Assembly: GCF_019802345.1 (NCBI RefSeq)
Contig: NZ_JAINDZ010000006.1
Coordinates: 100,888-164,887 of the forward strand
Source: Methylosinus sp. Sm6
Lineage (GTDB): Bacteria; Pseudomonadota; Alphaproteobacteria; Rhizobiales; Beijerinckiaceae
Length of the DNA stretch: 64,000 nt
Direction: 5' to 3'
A program made the position numbers and the translations under genes. Shown one piece after another: positions 17,448-25,642 of the stretch. Position 1 is the stretch's first letter, and every line of letters starts with the position of its first letter. The notes below the pieces were generated by a model. It saw nothing but the letters and a program-made list of their open reading frames with translations. It did not search any database and had not been told where the DNA came from.

Positions 17448-17622
17448 GGCATTTTTAGAACACCATAGACTGATTTAAGCAAGAGGTTCAGCCACTCTCA
17501 TCCGGTGGCTACAGAAACGCAGCACGATGAATGCGTCGGTCCGCGTGTGCTGAAAGGTTCAACGAATCGACGAGGAGAGCGTTGGGTGGTCTGAAAGTCA
17601 CTTTTTCCGCATGCGCCCCCGG

Positions 17623-17631
17623 TGCTACAAT
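17623..17631 (+). promoter_or_regulatory. Extended -10 promoter candidate for the GAF-Fis regulator
   Basis: The string gtgctacaat provides TG-C-TACAAT, about 31 bases before the regulator start. No convincing -35 is seen. The element matches the one before xseB. Confidence 0.35.
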
Positions 17632-17661
17632 TCTCCAGCCCCCCCACCGAGGCCCCTCGCC

Positions 17662-18615
17662 ATGGCTCGGCGCGACGCTCATGCCGATCGCATCCTCACC
17701 GCCGTCGATGACGGCGCCGCTCCGGCCGCCTCGGTCGTCGCCGCCTCCTGGCGGCGTTGCGTCACGCTCTATGGCCTCGACCCCGAACAGTCTCGCGCGC
17801 CCGAAATGCTCGGCGCCGCCGAGCTGCGCGCGGCGCGCGAAAGGCTGGAGCCCTTGATGCACGCAGCTCATGCGTCGCTCGACCGGCTCGCCGCCGCGGT
17901 GGTCGAGCTCGGCTGCTGCGTGCTGCTCACCGACGCCGAGGGCGCGCCCGTCGAGCGGCGCAGCGCCGCCGCGGACGAAGCGGAGTTCGACGCGCGCGGC
18001 CTGCGGCCGGGGGCCATCTGGAGCGAGGCGCAGCAGGGCACCAATGGCATCGGCACCTGCCTCGCCGAAGGACGCGCCCTCACCATTCATCGCGACCAGC
18101 ATTTTCGCACGCGCAATACCGCGCTGAGCTGCACGGTCGCGCCGATCCATGATGATCGCGGCCGCCTCGCGGCGGCGCTTGACGTCTCCTGCCGCCACGA
18201 GACGCTCGTCCCCGGCATGATCGGGCTCGTCGCCGCCGCCGTCGCCGAGGCGGCGCGCGCGATCGAGGCCGCGCATTTTCGCGCCGCCTTCGCCGATGCG
18301 CGCATTCTGCTGGCGCCCGGCGCCGAAGGTGGCGCCGTTTCTCTGCTCGCCGTCGATCGTGACGATCTCGTCATCGGCGCCACCCGCGCCGCGCGCCTCG
18401 CGCTCGGCGTCACCGACGCGACGCTCGCCGCCGCCCCGCCCGCCGCCGATCTCTTGCGCTTTGGCGACGCCGGCGACCCGCTGGGAGAGGCCGAGCGCAG
18501 CGCGCTGCGGCAGGCGCTGGCGCGGGCCAGAGGCAATGTCTCGGCCGCGGCGAAGCTGCTCGGCGTCAGCCGCGCGACGCTGCATCGCAAGCTGAGCCGT
18601 CTGGGCCTGCGCTGA
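17662..18615 (+). CDS. GAF-Fis transcriptional regulator (AcoR-like, lacking the AAA+ domain)
   Basis: The 317-residue protein has the N-terminal segment of AcoR-type activators (VVAASWRRCVTLYGLDPEQ) and a GAF sensor domain (about 65-200) with the family hallmark EAQQGTNGIGTCLAEGRA and DQHF. It ends in a Fis-type helix-turn-helix (about 275-317, ARARGNVSAAAKLLGVSRATLHRKL). The sigma-54 AAA+ ATPase that normally lies between them is missing, so it cannot drive sigma-54 open-complex formation. It is co-directional with an aldehyde dehydrogenase 139 bases downstream. A perfect palindrome between them (18624-18641) is a likely binding site. Confidence 0.88.
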   Translation: MARRDAHADRILTAVDDGAAPAASVVAASWRRCVTLYGLDPEQSRAPEMLGAAELRAARERLEPLMHAAHASLDRLAAAVVELGCCVLLTDAEGAPVERRSAAADEAEFDARGLRPGAIWSEAQQGTNGIGTCLAEGRALTIHRDQHFRTRNTALSCTVAPIHDDRGRLAAALDVSCRHETLVPGMIGLVAAAVAEAARAIEAAHFRAAFADARILLAPGAEGGAVSLLAVDRDDLVIGATRAARLALGVTDATLAAAPPAADLLRFGDAGDPLGEAERSALRQALARARGNVSAAAKLLGVSRATLHRKLSRLGLR

Positions 18616-18623
18616 ACGGCGCC

Positions 18624-18641
18624 TGTCGCAAGAATGCGACA
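18624..18641. promoter_or_regulatory. Perfect palindrome, likely operator of the GAF-Fis regulator
   Basis: TGTCGCA-AGAA-TGCGACA is a perfect 7-base inverted repeat with a 4-base spacer. It lies 9 bases after the regulator stop and 113 bases before the aldehyde dehydrogenase start. AcoR-type regulators bind TGT...ACA dyads of this type upstream of target promoters. The assignment to this regulator is inference from position and form. Confidence 0.6.
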
Positions 18642-18753
18642 CTTCCGGCCGCGTCGCGCGTTTCCCCTCTGGCGGGTTCGCGCGCGCGGGTGAACAATCT
18701 CGCCGCGACGCCGCGACCATTACGCAAAGAGGCGCGTGAAGAGAGGATTCCCC

Positions 18754-20271
18754 ATGACGAGGCCCGAATTCATCCGCTCCGCCGAGCCGCAATTCAAACC
18801 CCGCTACGACAATTACATCGGCGGAAGCTGGGTCCCCCCGGCCGCCGGCCGCTATTTCGAGAACAAGACGCCGGTGAACGGCAAGACGCTCTGCGAGATC
18901 GCCCGCTCCGACGAGGCCGATATCGAAAAGGCGCTCGACGCCGCCCATGAGGCGCGCGACGCCTGGGGCCGCGCCAGCGTCGCCGAGCGGGCGCGCGTGC
19001 TGAACGCCGTCGCCGACCGCATGGAGCAGAACCTCGTAACGCTCGCCGAGGCCGAGAGCTGGGACAATGGCAAGCCGGTGCGCGAGACGCTCGCCGCCGA
19101 CGTTCCGCTCGCCATCGATCATTTCCGCTATTTCGCCTCCGCCATACGCGCGCAGGAAGGGACGATCTCGGAGCTGGACCACGACACGGTCGCCTATCAT
19201 TTCCATGAGCCGCTCGGCGTCGTCGGCCAGATCATTCCGTGGAACTTTCCGCTGCTGATGGCGGCCTGGAAGCTCGCGCCAGCGCTCGCCGCCGGCAATT
19301 GCGTGGTGCTGAAGCCGGCCGAGCAGACGCCGGCCTCCATTCTGGTCTGGGCCGAGATCGTCGGCGATCTCTTGCCGCCCGGCGTCGTCAATATCGTCAA
19401 CGGCTTCGGCCTCGAGGCCGGCAAGCCGCTCGCATCGTCGAAGCGCATCGCCAAGGTCGCCTTCACGGGCGAGACCAGCACCGGACGGCTCATCGGCGAA
19501 TATGCCGCGCGCAATCTGATCCCGGTGACGCTGGAGCTCGGCGGCAAATCGCCCAACATCTTCTTCGCCGATATCGCCGCGGAGGACGATGCGCTCTTCG
19601 ACAAGGCGCTCGAGGGCTTCGCCATGTTCGCGCTCAATCAGGGCGAGGTGTGCACCTGTCCGAGCCGCGCCCTGGTGCACAGAAGCATCTACGATCGCTT
19701 CATGGAGCGCGCGCTGAAGCGCGTCGGCGCCATCGTGCAGGGGGATCCGCTCGACAAGCGCACCATGCTCGGCGCGCAGGCCTCGCAAGAACAGATGGAG
19801 AAGATTCTCGGCTATTTCGATATCGGCCGAAAGGAAGGCGCCGATGTTCTGATCGGCGGCGGCCGCGCCGAGCTTTCGGGCGAGCTCTCCGGCGGCTATT
19901 ATGTGAAGCCGACCGTGCTCGCCGGCAACAACAAGATGCGCGTGTTCCAGGAGGAGATCTTCGGCCCCGTCGTCTCGGTGACGGTGTTCGATTCGGACGA
20001 GGAGGCGGTGGCGATCGCCAATGACACGATCTACGGCCTCGGCGCGGGCGTGTGGACGCGCGACGGCAATCGCGCCTATCGCGTCGGCCGGGCGATCCAG
20101 GCCGGGCGCGTGTGGACCAATTGCTATCACGCCTATCCGGCGCACGCCGCTTTCGGCGGCTATAAGCAATCGGGCGTCGGCCGCGAGAATCACCGCATGA
20201 TGCTGGATCATTATCAGCAGACCAAGAATCTGCTGGTGTCCTATAATCCAAACAGCCTCGGCTTCTTCTGA
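18754..20271 (+). CDS. NAD-dependent aldehyde dehydrogenase (ExaC/AcoD type)
   Basis: The 505-residue enzyme oxidises aldehydes such as acetaldehyde to acids. NAD-binding [21 protein letters not shown] and the catalytic Glu in [12 protein letters not shown] are present. The catalytic Cys lies in [14 protein letters not shown], an active site with a second Cys that is typical of ExaC/AcoD. It begins [20 protein letters not shown], as in ExaC (about 506 aa). The ATG at 18754 follows gAGAGGattcccc; a GTG at 18736 is the alternative. It is controlled probably by the upstream GAF-Fis regulator. Confidence 0.93.
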   Translation: MTRPEFIRSAEPQFKPRYDNYIGGSWVPPAAGRYFENKTPVNGKTLCEIARSDEADIEKALDAAHEARDAWGRASVAERARVLNAVADRMEQNLVTLAEAESWDNGKPVRETLAADVPLAIDHFRYFASAIRAQEGTISELDHDTVAYHFHEPLGVVGQIIPWNFPLLMAAWKLAPALAAGNCVVLKPAEQTPASILVWAEIVGDLLPPGVVNIVNGFGLEAGKPLASSKRIAKVAFTGETSTGRLIGEYAARNLIPVTLELGGKSPNIFFADIAAEDDALFDKALEGFAMFALNQGEVCTCPSRALVHRSIYDRFMERALKRVGAIVQGDPLDKRTMLGAQASQEQMEKILGYFDIGRKEGADVLIGGGRAELSGELSGGYYVKPTVLAGNNKMRVFQEEIFGPVVSVTVFDSDEEAVAIANDTIYGLGAGVWTRDGNRAYRVGRAIQAGRVWTNCYHAYPAHAAFGGYKQSGVGRENHRMMLDHYQQTKNLLVSYNPNSLGFF

Positions 20272-20296
20272 TGCGCTGCGGGTGAGAAGCATCGCC

Positions 20297-20331
20297 CCGA
20301 CCCTCTCGCGCGCGAAGCGGGGGAGGGTCGG
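20297..20331. repeat. Hairpin of repeat family B between aldehyde dehydrogenase and minC
   Basis: CCGACCCTC (20297-20305) pairs with GAGGGTCGG (20323-20331) around a GC-rich loop with cgcgaagcggg. It lies 26 bases after the aldehyde dehydrogenase stop, where it may also act as an end structure for that transcript, but no T-run follows. Confidence 0.55.
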
Positions 20332-20440
20332 GGAGGGGCGGTCCTCGATCGATATCGCATTTACCCTTAGGTAATTTAACCCGTTGTTAACCACGCTGGC
20401 ATGAAATGGGACTCGCAGAAGAGCTCGCGAGTCCGCGCCG

Positions 20441-21220
20441 TTGACCGAATCTTCATCCTCTCACATTCGCTTCCGGGGCCGGTCCTTTCCGGTCCTCGCC
20501 ATCGAGCCCGACGCGCCGATCGACGGCTGGATCGAGAAGCTCGACGCCTGTCTCGAGCGCTCGCCCGCCTTCTTCGCGCGCAAGGCGATCGTCATCGACG
20601 TCTCCAAGCTCGCGCTCGAGCGTGACGAGGTCGTCGGCCTCGTCGACCGTCTGTCCGAGCGCCGCGTGCGCGTCATGGGCCTCACCGGAGTCGAGCCCTC
20701 CTGGGCCTGCGACGAGCTGCCGCCGATTCTTTTGAGCGGCCGCGCCTACGCCGCCGACGAGGATCCGGGCGCCGCGGCGCAGCAGCCGGCGCTGACGCCG
20801 CAGGAGCGGACCGCCTTCGCCGAGATCGGCGCCGCGCTGCGCGCGGAAAAGCCCGCGCTCGCCGAGAGCGTCGACGCCGAGCGCCGACACAATGCGCCGC
20901 TCATCGTCGAAGCGCCGGTGCGCTCCGGCCAATCGATCTTTCATCCGGGCGGCGATGTGATCGTCGTCGGCTCGGTCGCCTCGGGCGCCGACGTCATCGC
21001 CGGCGGCTCCATCCATGTCTATGGCGCGGTGCGCGGCCGCGTGATGGCCGGCTCCTATGGCGAGACGCGCGCGCGCATCTTCTGCCGCAAGATGGAGGCG
21101 GAGCTCGTCGCCGTCGGCGGCTTCTACATGACCGCGGACGAGATCCGCGCCGATCTGCGCGGGCGCGCGGTGCACGCCTTTTTGCAGGATGAAACGATCA
21201 AGATCGTCAAGCTCGACTGA
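20441..21220 (+). CDS. minC: Septum site-determining protein MinC
   Basis: The 259-residue inhibitor of FtsZ polymerisation has an N-terminal FtsZ-inhibiting domain (IRFRGRSFPVLAIEPD). The C-terminal beta-helical domain (from about residue 155, PVRSGQSIFHPGGDVIVVGSV, then GGSIHVYGAVRGRVMAG) binds MinD and dimerises. The start codon is TTG at 20441; no ATG or GTG fits the conserved start. It is first in minC-minD-minE, with 13 bases to minD. Confidence 0.95.
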   Translation: MTESSSSHIRFRGRSFPVLAIEPDAPIDGWIEKLDACLERSPAFFARKAIVIDVSKLALERDEVVGLVDRLSERRVRVMGLTGVEPSWACDELPPILLSGRAYAADEDPGAAAQQPALTPQERTAFAEIGAALRAEKPALAESVDAERRHNAPLIVEAPVRSGQSIFHPGGDVIVVGSVASGADVIAGGSIHVYGAVRGRVMAGSYGETRARIFCRKMEAELVAVGGFYMTADEIRADLRGRAVHAFLQDETIKIVKLD

Positions 21221-21233
21221 GGGGGGACGGCGA

Positions 21234-22049
21234 ATGTCCAAAATATTGGTGGTTACATCCGGCAAGGGCGGCGTCGGCAAGACGACGTCGACCGCGGCGC
21301 TCGGCGCGGCGCTGGCCCAGTCGAATCACAAGGTCGCGGTGGTCGATTTCGACGTCGGCCTGCGCAATCTCGATCTCGTGATGGGCGCCGAGCGGCGCGT
21401 CGTCTACGACCTCATCAATGTCGCCAATGGCGACACCAAGCTGCATCAGGCGCTGATCCGCGACAAGCGCGTCGACACGCTGCATCTGCTCGCCGCCTCG
21501 CAGACGCGCGACAAGGACGCGCTGACCGAGGAGGGCGTGCGCCGGGTGATCGACGAATTGCGCGAGCGCTTCGACTGGATCGTCTGCGACAGCCCCGCCG
21601 GCATCGAGCGCGGCGCGACGCTCGCCATGCGCTACGCCGATGTCGCCGTCGTCGTGGCCAATCCGGAAATCTCTTCAGTGCGCGATTCGGATCGCATCAT
21701 CGGCCTGCTCGACGCCAAGACCGAGCGCGCCGAGCGCGGCGAGCGCATGGAGAAGCATCTGCTGCTGACGCGCTATGACGCGGGACGCGCCGCGCGCGGC
21801 GAGATGCTGCATGTCGACGACGTGCTCGAGATCCTGTCGATTCCGCTCATCGGCATTATTCCCGAGAGCGAGGATGTGCTGCGCGCCTCCAATGTCGGCA
21901 GCCCGGTCACGCTGCACACGACGACCAGCGCCCCGGCGCGCGCCTATATGGACGCGGCGCGGCGCCTTTGCGGGATCGACGTGCCGATGGACATCCCCGC
22001 AGACAAGAAGGGGCTTCTCGTGCGTTTGTTCGGCCGGAGGGCGGCATGA
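21234..22049 (+). CDS. minD: Septum site-determining protein MinD
   Basis: The 271-residue membrane-associated ATPase has the deviant Walker A VTSGKGGVGKTT at residues 7-18. It also has the MinD switch motifs (VVDFDVGLRNLDLVMG; DSPAGIERGA) and a C-terminal amphipathic membrane-targeting helix (KKGLLVRLFGRRAA). The ATG at 21234 follows a strong ggggGGACgg ribosome site. The stop overlaps minE by four bases. Confidence 0.98.
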   Translation: MSKILVVTSGKGGVGKTTSTAALGAALAQSNHKVAVVDFDVGLRNLDLVMGAERRVVYDLINVANGDTKLHQALIRDKRVDTLHLLAASQTRDKDALTEEGVRRVIDELRERFDWIVCDSPAGIERGATLAMRYADVAVVVANPEISSVRDSDRIIGLLDAKTERAERGERMEKHLLLTRYDAGRAARGEMLHVDDVLEILSIPLIGIIPESEDVLRASNVGSPVTLHTTTSAPARAYMDAARRLCGIDVPMDIPADKKGLLVRLFGRRAA

Positions 22050-22321
22050 ATCTGTTCAAGTTCCTCGATCGTCGCGCTTCCGCGCCCGTCGCGCGCGAGC
22101 GATTGCAGATCCTTCTCGCGCATGAGCGCGCATCGGTCTGCAACTCCAATCTGGTCGCGCTGCTGCACAAGGAAGTGCTGGCGGCGATCTCCCGGCACAT
22201 CGAGATCGATCCCGAGCGCGTGGAGGTCAATCTGCGCGAGCGCGACAAAATCTCCCTGCTCGAGATCGACATAGAGATCGACGCCGCGATGAAGCGGACG
22301 CAGGTCGGCGAAGCGGCGTAG
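22046..22321 (+). CDS. minE: Cell division topological specificity factor MinE
   Basis: The 91-residue protein has the N-terminal membrane/MinD-binding segment (MNLFKFLDRR...ARERLQILLAHER) and the topological-specificity domain (KEVLAAISRHIEIDPERVEVNL). It stimulates the MinD ATPase and drives pole-to-pole oscillation. It overlaps minD by four bases and is followed by a strong intrinsic terminator. Confidence 0.97.
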   Translation: MNLFKFLDRRASAPVARERLQILLAHERASVCNSNLVALLHKEVLAAISRHIEIDPERVEVNLRERDKISLLEIDIEIDAAMKRTQVGEAA

Positions 22322-22346
22322 CGCCGCCCTCGCATCTTCGAGATCG

Positions 22347-22379
22347 AGAGCGGCCGCGCGCGGCCGCTCTTATTTTTTC
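22347..22379 (+). terminator. Intrinsic terminator of minCDE
   Basis: A perfect 24-base palindrome (22347-22370, arms agagcggccgcg / cgcggccgctct) is followed at once by TATTTTTT. It lies 25 bases after the minE stop. The T-run exists only for rightward transcription, and the convergent cytochrome gene's stop codon overlaps the T-run. Confidence 0.9.
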
Positions 22380-22702
22380 TGTATCGTCGCCAGATAGGCG
22401 AGCAGCGCATCGATCTGCGCGGGCGAGAATTGGAAGCGCGGCATGTCGAGCCCGCCATGCCCGACGACGATGCCCTCGGCCAGCGCCTCCTCGAGATTTT
22501 CCAGCGGATATTTGCCGGCGAGCGTGCGGAATGGCGGCGAGGCCGGATTGGGGCTGTCGCCCTTCGCGCCGATGGCGTGGCAGCGGCTGCAATTGGCCTG
22601 CGCGATCGCGCGGCCGCGCGAGACCGCGTCATTCGCGGAGGATGCGTCTCGCGCCGAGGCGGCGCAGCTCATCGCTATGAGAAATGCGAGCGCCAGACGC
22701 AT
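22370..22702 (-). CDS. Small exported monoheme cytochrome c (110 aa)
   Basis: A signal peptide (MRLALAFLIAMSCAASARD) precedes a class I cytochrome c with heme site CSRCH (RAIAQANCSRCHAIGAKGDS). A late Met (GLDMPRF) is the likely axial ligand. The C-terminus LLAYLATIQKK is typical of small c552-like proteins. It is a paralogue of the next gene upstream (22794-23123): both share CHAIG, the following 'PPF' and a final YxATI. The upstream part of the open frame is excluded because it contains palindromic repeats. Confidence 0.9.
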   Translation of the reverse strand: MRLALAFLIAMSCAASARDASSANDAVSRGRAIAQANCSRCHAIGAKGDSPNPASPPFRTLAGKYPLENLEEALAEGIVVGHGGLDMPRFQFSPAQIDALLAYLATIQKK

Positions 22703-22722
22703 CGCGTCACCTCCCTCGGTGT

Positions 22723-22780
22723 GCGAGCCCGCAAGCTCGCGGTCCGGATACGTCGCCTGGACGCGAGCCTTCAGGCTCGC
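22723..22780. repeat. Inverted pair of family A palindromic repeats between two cytochrome c genes
   Basis: gcgagcccgcaagctcgc (22723-22740) and gcgagccttcaggctcgc (22763-22780) are palindromes in opposite orientation, flanked by ggtcc and ggac. They fill most of the 91-base gap between the two cytochrome genes. Confidence 0.8.
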
Positions 22781-22793
22781 ATCTGCGACGCTT

Positions 22794-23123
22794 CTATTTG
22801 ATCGTCGCGACATAGCTCGCCAGCGCTTCGAGCTGCCCGTGAGAGAGCACGACATGCGCCATCTCCGCGTGGCTGGCGACCGCATCGCTGAAAACATCCT
22901 CGAGATTGTCGAGCGAGAGGCGGCCGAGAATCTCGTGGAAGGGCGGCGCGTCCGGATGGGGGCTGTCGCCCGGGCCGATGGCGTGACAGCGGCCGCAATA
23001 CGTCGCGGCGATGGCGTGGCCCTTGGCGATCAGGCTCTTGGCGATCGGGCTCTTGGCCGCGAGCGCCGGCGGAGCGGCGGCGAAGACGAGCGAAGCGATG
23101 AAAATGGGACGAGCAAAACGCAT
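22794..23123 (-). CDS. Small exported monoheme cytochrome c (109 aa)
   Basis: A signal peptide ([23 protein letters not shown]) precedes a single-heme domain with CGRCH ([18 protein letters not shown]). A Met in [10 protein letters not shown] is the likely axial ligand, and the protein ends [11 protein letters not shown]. It is the leading member of a tandem pair. The open frame extends upstream into a decayed aminotransferase copy, so the true start is 23123. Electron partners are not shown by the context. Confidence 0.9.
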   Translation of the reverse strand: MRFARPIFIASLVFAAAPPALAAKSPIAKSLIAKGHAIAATYCGRCHAIGPGDSPHPDAPPFHEILGRLSLDNLEDVFSDAVASHAEMAHVVLSHGQLEALASYVATIK

Positions 23124-23172
23124 GGGTCGAGCTCCTGCGCAAAAACGCCGCCGCGGCTCGCGGCGACAGCGG

Positions 23173-23496
23173 CTCACCCACGCGCCTGCCGCGGCACGAC
23201 ATTGTGCAGCGTCTGATCGGCGCTTTCGGAAGAAGCGCCGCAGATTGCGCGCCGCCTGGCGGATGCGCTGCTCGTTCTCGACCAGCGCGAGACGCAGGTA
23301 GCCTTCGCCATGTTCGCCGAATCCGACGCCCGGCGCAACCACGACATCGGCCCTCTCGATGAGCGGCTTCCCGCCGTCTCGACCAGCCTCTCGATCACAT
23401 GGCGCGGCGCCGGCGGCGCGCGCCGTGGCCTGCAGCCGGTTGACCTGCTCGAAGACGTAAGGGGGAAGGCGGCTTGATGCGACGGAAGTCGGACAT
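23173..23496 (-). pseudogene. Aminotransferase pseudogene: internally deleted copy of the 25643-26860 gene
   Basis: On the minus strand the segment starts like the intact gene (ATG at 23496; MSDF.RIK) and ends like it (stop at about 23174; ending [11 protein letters not shown]). About 0.85 kb of the middle is missing. The 3' part (23171-23365) matches 25638-25833 with only a few differences, and the 5' part (23366-23510) matches about 26690-26875 with an extra gap of about 40 bases. The join falls between IERLVETAG and the region coding [14 protein letters not shown]. The reading frame is broken. Confidence 0.88.
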
Positions 23497-23715
23497 GGCT
23501 GGCGTCGATCCGCTCGGGGTTCGCCCGGATCCGCGTATGTGACGCATCCGGGATGAAACGAAATTGTGTCGGCCTCGTCGGGCTGAGAGGGCGATTGTCG
23601 CTGCGACGGCGGAGAGCTTCAGCATCTCTCCATCATCGCGAGCGCCGCCGCATCTGTCATTGCGTCCTCGCCGGGCGCGCGGGTCCGATGCGGCATTGGA
23701 GGGCGGCGAGCGCCG

Positions 23716-24450
23716 TTATCGATGAAGCACGTCCAGGGAGCGTGAATGCTCGAGATAATCCGTCGATCTGTCGGCGAGCGTGGCGCCCCAGAAACGTTCG
23801 ACGATCCACAACGCCAGATCGAACGTCGAGGTCACGCCGCCACAGGTGAGCACGTCCTTGTCGTCGACGACGCGCGCTTCGACGACCTGCGCCTTGGTGC
23901 GCCGCAGATCGGGCAGCGCATTGTGATGCGTCGTCGCCGGCCGGCCGTCCAGCAACCCGGCGGCGGCGAGCGCCATCGCGCCCGTGCAGGCTCCCGCGAC
24001 GATGGCGCCGCCCTGGTGAGACGCGCGAATCGCGTTCAGGAGCGCGCCGTTGCCGATCTCGGCGCGAACTCCTTGCCCGGCGCCCGTGACCCAGCCGCCG
24101 CCGGGCACGATCAGAAGGTCGGGAACGTCGTCGAGCACGCCGTCCGGGGCGACGCTCATCCCGAAGGCGCCCTTGACCACGCTGCGCGGCTGGAGCGTCA
24201 CCAGCGCGAGATCCACGCCGGGACGCTGGGTCGCCACAAAGCCGAAAACCCGCATCGGCGCCGTGAAATCGATCTCATCGGCTCCGTCGAAGGCGAGAAC
24301 GCGAATGCGAAATCTCGATCCGTCTCGCCCCTGGATTTTTTTCGGTTCGCTCGCCTCGATCGGCGCTCCGACCGCCGCCCTGCCCGTGGCGGTCGCCAGC
24401 GTCGCGACGGTCAGCAGTCGTTTCGTGAGAGTGCGTCTGTCCATATTCAT
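23716..24450 (-). CDS. Exported DJ-1/PfpI-family protein with Tat-like signal
   Basis: The 244-residue protein starts MNMDRRTLTKRLLTVATLA, with a twin-arginine (RRTLTK) and a hydrophobic stretch typical of Tat signals. The DJ-1/PfpI domain follows (FRIRVLAFDGADEIDFTAP...). The nucleophile elbow Cys lies in VAGACTGAMALAAAGLLDGR and HHNAL follows, as in isonitrile hydratase-like proteins. The upstream gene (24577-25623) encodes a GlxA-type regulator with the same fold. A cytoplasmic-type enzyme carrying an export signal is unusual. The substrate is unknown. Confidence 0.85.
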   Translation of the reverse strand: MNMDRRTLTKRLLTVATLATATGRAAVGAPIEASEPKKIQGRDGSRFRIRVLAFDGADEIDFTAPMRVFGFVATQRPGVDLALVTLQPRSVVKGAFGMSVAPDGVLDDVPDLLIVPGGGWVTGAGQGVRAEIGNGALLNAIRASHQGGAIVAGACTGAMALAAAGLLDGRPATTHHNALPDLRRTKAQVVEARVVDDKDVLTCGGVTSTFDLALWIVERFWGATLADRSTDYLEHSRSLDVLHR

Positions 24451-24576
24451 GTCCTCGCATCGATCCGCGGACGGCATCCGCTTGCCGTCGCCTGCGGATC
24501 GTCGCGCGCACCGCCGCGCCGCGTAAGAGCGGCGAGCGACGAAAAACCCACGATTGCCGACAAAGCTTCGTTGCGT

Positions 24577-25623
24577 TCAACGCAGCGGCGCTGCTCGCCC
24601 GAAAGAGGCGCGGTATCGGCCGGGGGTGACCCCCAAATGGCGCGCGAACGCGCGACGAAGGATTTCGGCGCTCGAAAAACCGCTGAGCCGGGCGATCTCG
24701 TCGAGCCCGCGAGAGGTCGTCTCGAGCTGTCGCCGCGCCGTTTCGAGGCGAATCCGTTCGACATGCCGGGCAGGCGTCATTCCGGCCTCGCGCGCGAAGA
24801 CACGGGCGAAATTGCGCGGGCTCATAGCGACGCGGCGCGCGAGCGTGGAGACCGATAGATCGGCGTCGACATTGTCCGCGATCCAGGCGAGCAAATCTCC
24901 CAATTGCCGGTCGGCGCAGCTCTGAGCGGCGAGCGTGGCGCTAAATTGGGATTGCCCGCCGGGACGGCGTAAAAATACGACCATCTGCCGCGCCACCCGT
25001 AGCGCGATCGCGCCGCCGAGGTCTTCCTCCACCATCGCCAGGGCGAGATCGACGCCCGCCATGACGCCGGCGGACGTGTAGATGTTGCCGTCCTTGACGT
25101 AGATCGGGTCGGGGTCGACCTTCACCCGGGGATATTTGTCCGCGAGCTCGCCGCACCAATTCCAATGCGTGGTCGCTCGTCGACCGTCGAGCAGGCCGGC
25201 GGCGGCCAGGATCAAGGCGCCGGTGCAAATCGAGCCGAGACGGCGAACCTCGGCGCTCTGCTCCTCGAGCCACTCGAGGAATGCCGGCTCGTATCGAGCT
25301 TCGCGGGCGCCCGGACCGCCGGCCACGAGCAGCGTGTCGATCGGATCGCGCAGCTCGCGATAGGTCCCGCCGGCGAGCAGAGGCGCGCCGGCATGGCCCG
25401 CGACGACCGAGTCCTCGCCGGCGGAGACGATTTCGAGCCGATAGGCGGGCTCTCCGTCGCTCAGCCGGCTCGCGTCCGTGAAGACTTCGGCCGGACCAAA
25501 GACGTCGATCATCCTCACCGGAGGCGCGGCGACGATCACGACGCGCCGCGCCCCACGGGCCTGCATCGTCGACCGGGCGTCGCCATGTCGCGGAGCCGCG
25601 GCGCGATTATCAGGGCGTCTCAT
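24577..25623 (-). CDS. GlxA-type transcriptional regulator (DJ-1/PfpI domain plus AraC helix-turn-helix)
   Basis: The 348-residue protein has an N-terminal DJ-1/PfpI sensor domain (about 25-210). It carries the motifs VAGGPGA, SICTGALILAAAGLLDGRR and THWNWC. A C-terminal AraC-type DNA-binding domain (about 240-345, ending in FSSAEILRRAFARHLGVTPGRYR) follows. It lies 126 bases upstream of the exported DJ-1/PfpI gene on the same strand, and probably regulates it. ATG at 25566 is an alternative start. The longer open frame to 25815 reads antiframe through the aminotransferase gene. Confidence 0.9.
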   Translation of the reverse strand: MRRPDNRAAAPRHGDARSTMQARGARRVVIVAAPPVRMIDVFGPAEVFTDASRLSDGEPAYRLEIVSAGEDSVVAGHAGAPLLAGGTYRELRDPIDTLLVAGGPGAREARYEPAFLEWLEEQSAEVRRLGSICTGALILAAAGLLDGRRATTHWNWCGELADKYPRVKVDPDPIYVKDGNIYTSAGVMAGVDLALAMVEEDLGGAIALRVARQMVVFLRRPGGQSQFSATLAAQSCADRQLGDLLAWIADNVDADLSVSTLARRVAMSPRNFARVFAREAGMTPARHVERIRLETARRQLETTSRGLDEIARLSGFSSAEILRRAFARHLGVTPGRYRASFGRAAPLR

Positions 25624-25642
25624 CGGCGCCCCCACCGCCGCT

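Noticed and set aside
15780..17530. Attachment-site repeats around the low-GC ATPase gene
   Set aside because: By eye no matching direct repeats or integrase were found at its borders, so an att-type insertion is not claimed.
17509..20394. A 961-residue antisense frame over the GAF-Fis regulator and aldehyde dehydrogenase
   Set aside because: It is antisense to two well-recognised genes and shows only low-complexity composition.
23123..23342. A longer cytochrome c starting in the aminotransferase-like sequence
   Set aside because: The extra N-terminus is part of the decayed aminotransferase copy. The signal peptide at 23123 marks the real start.
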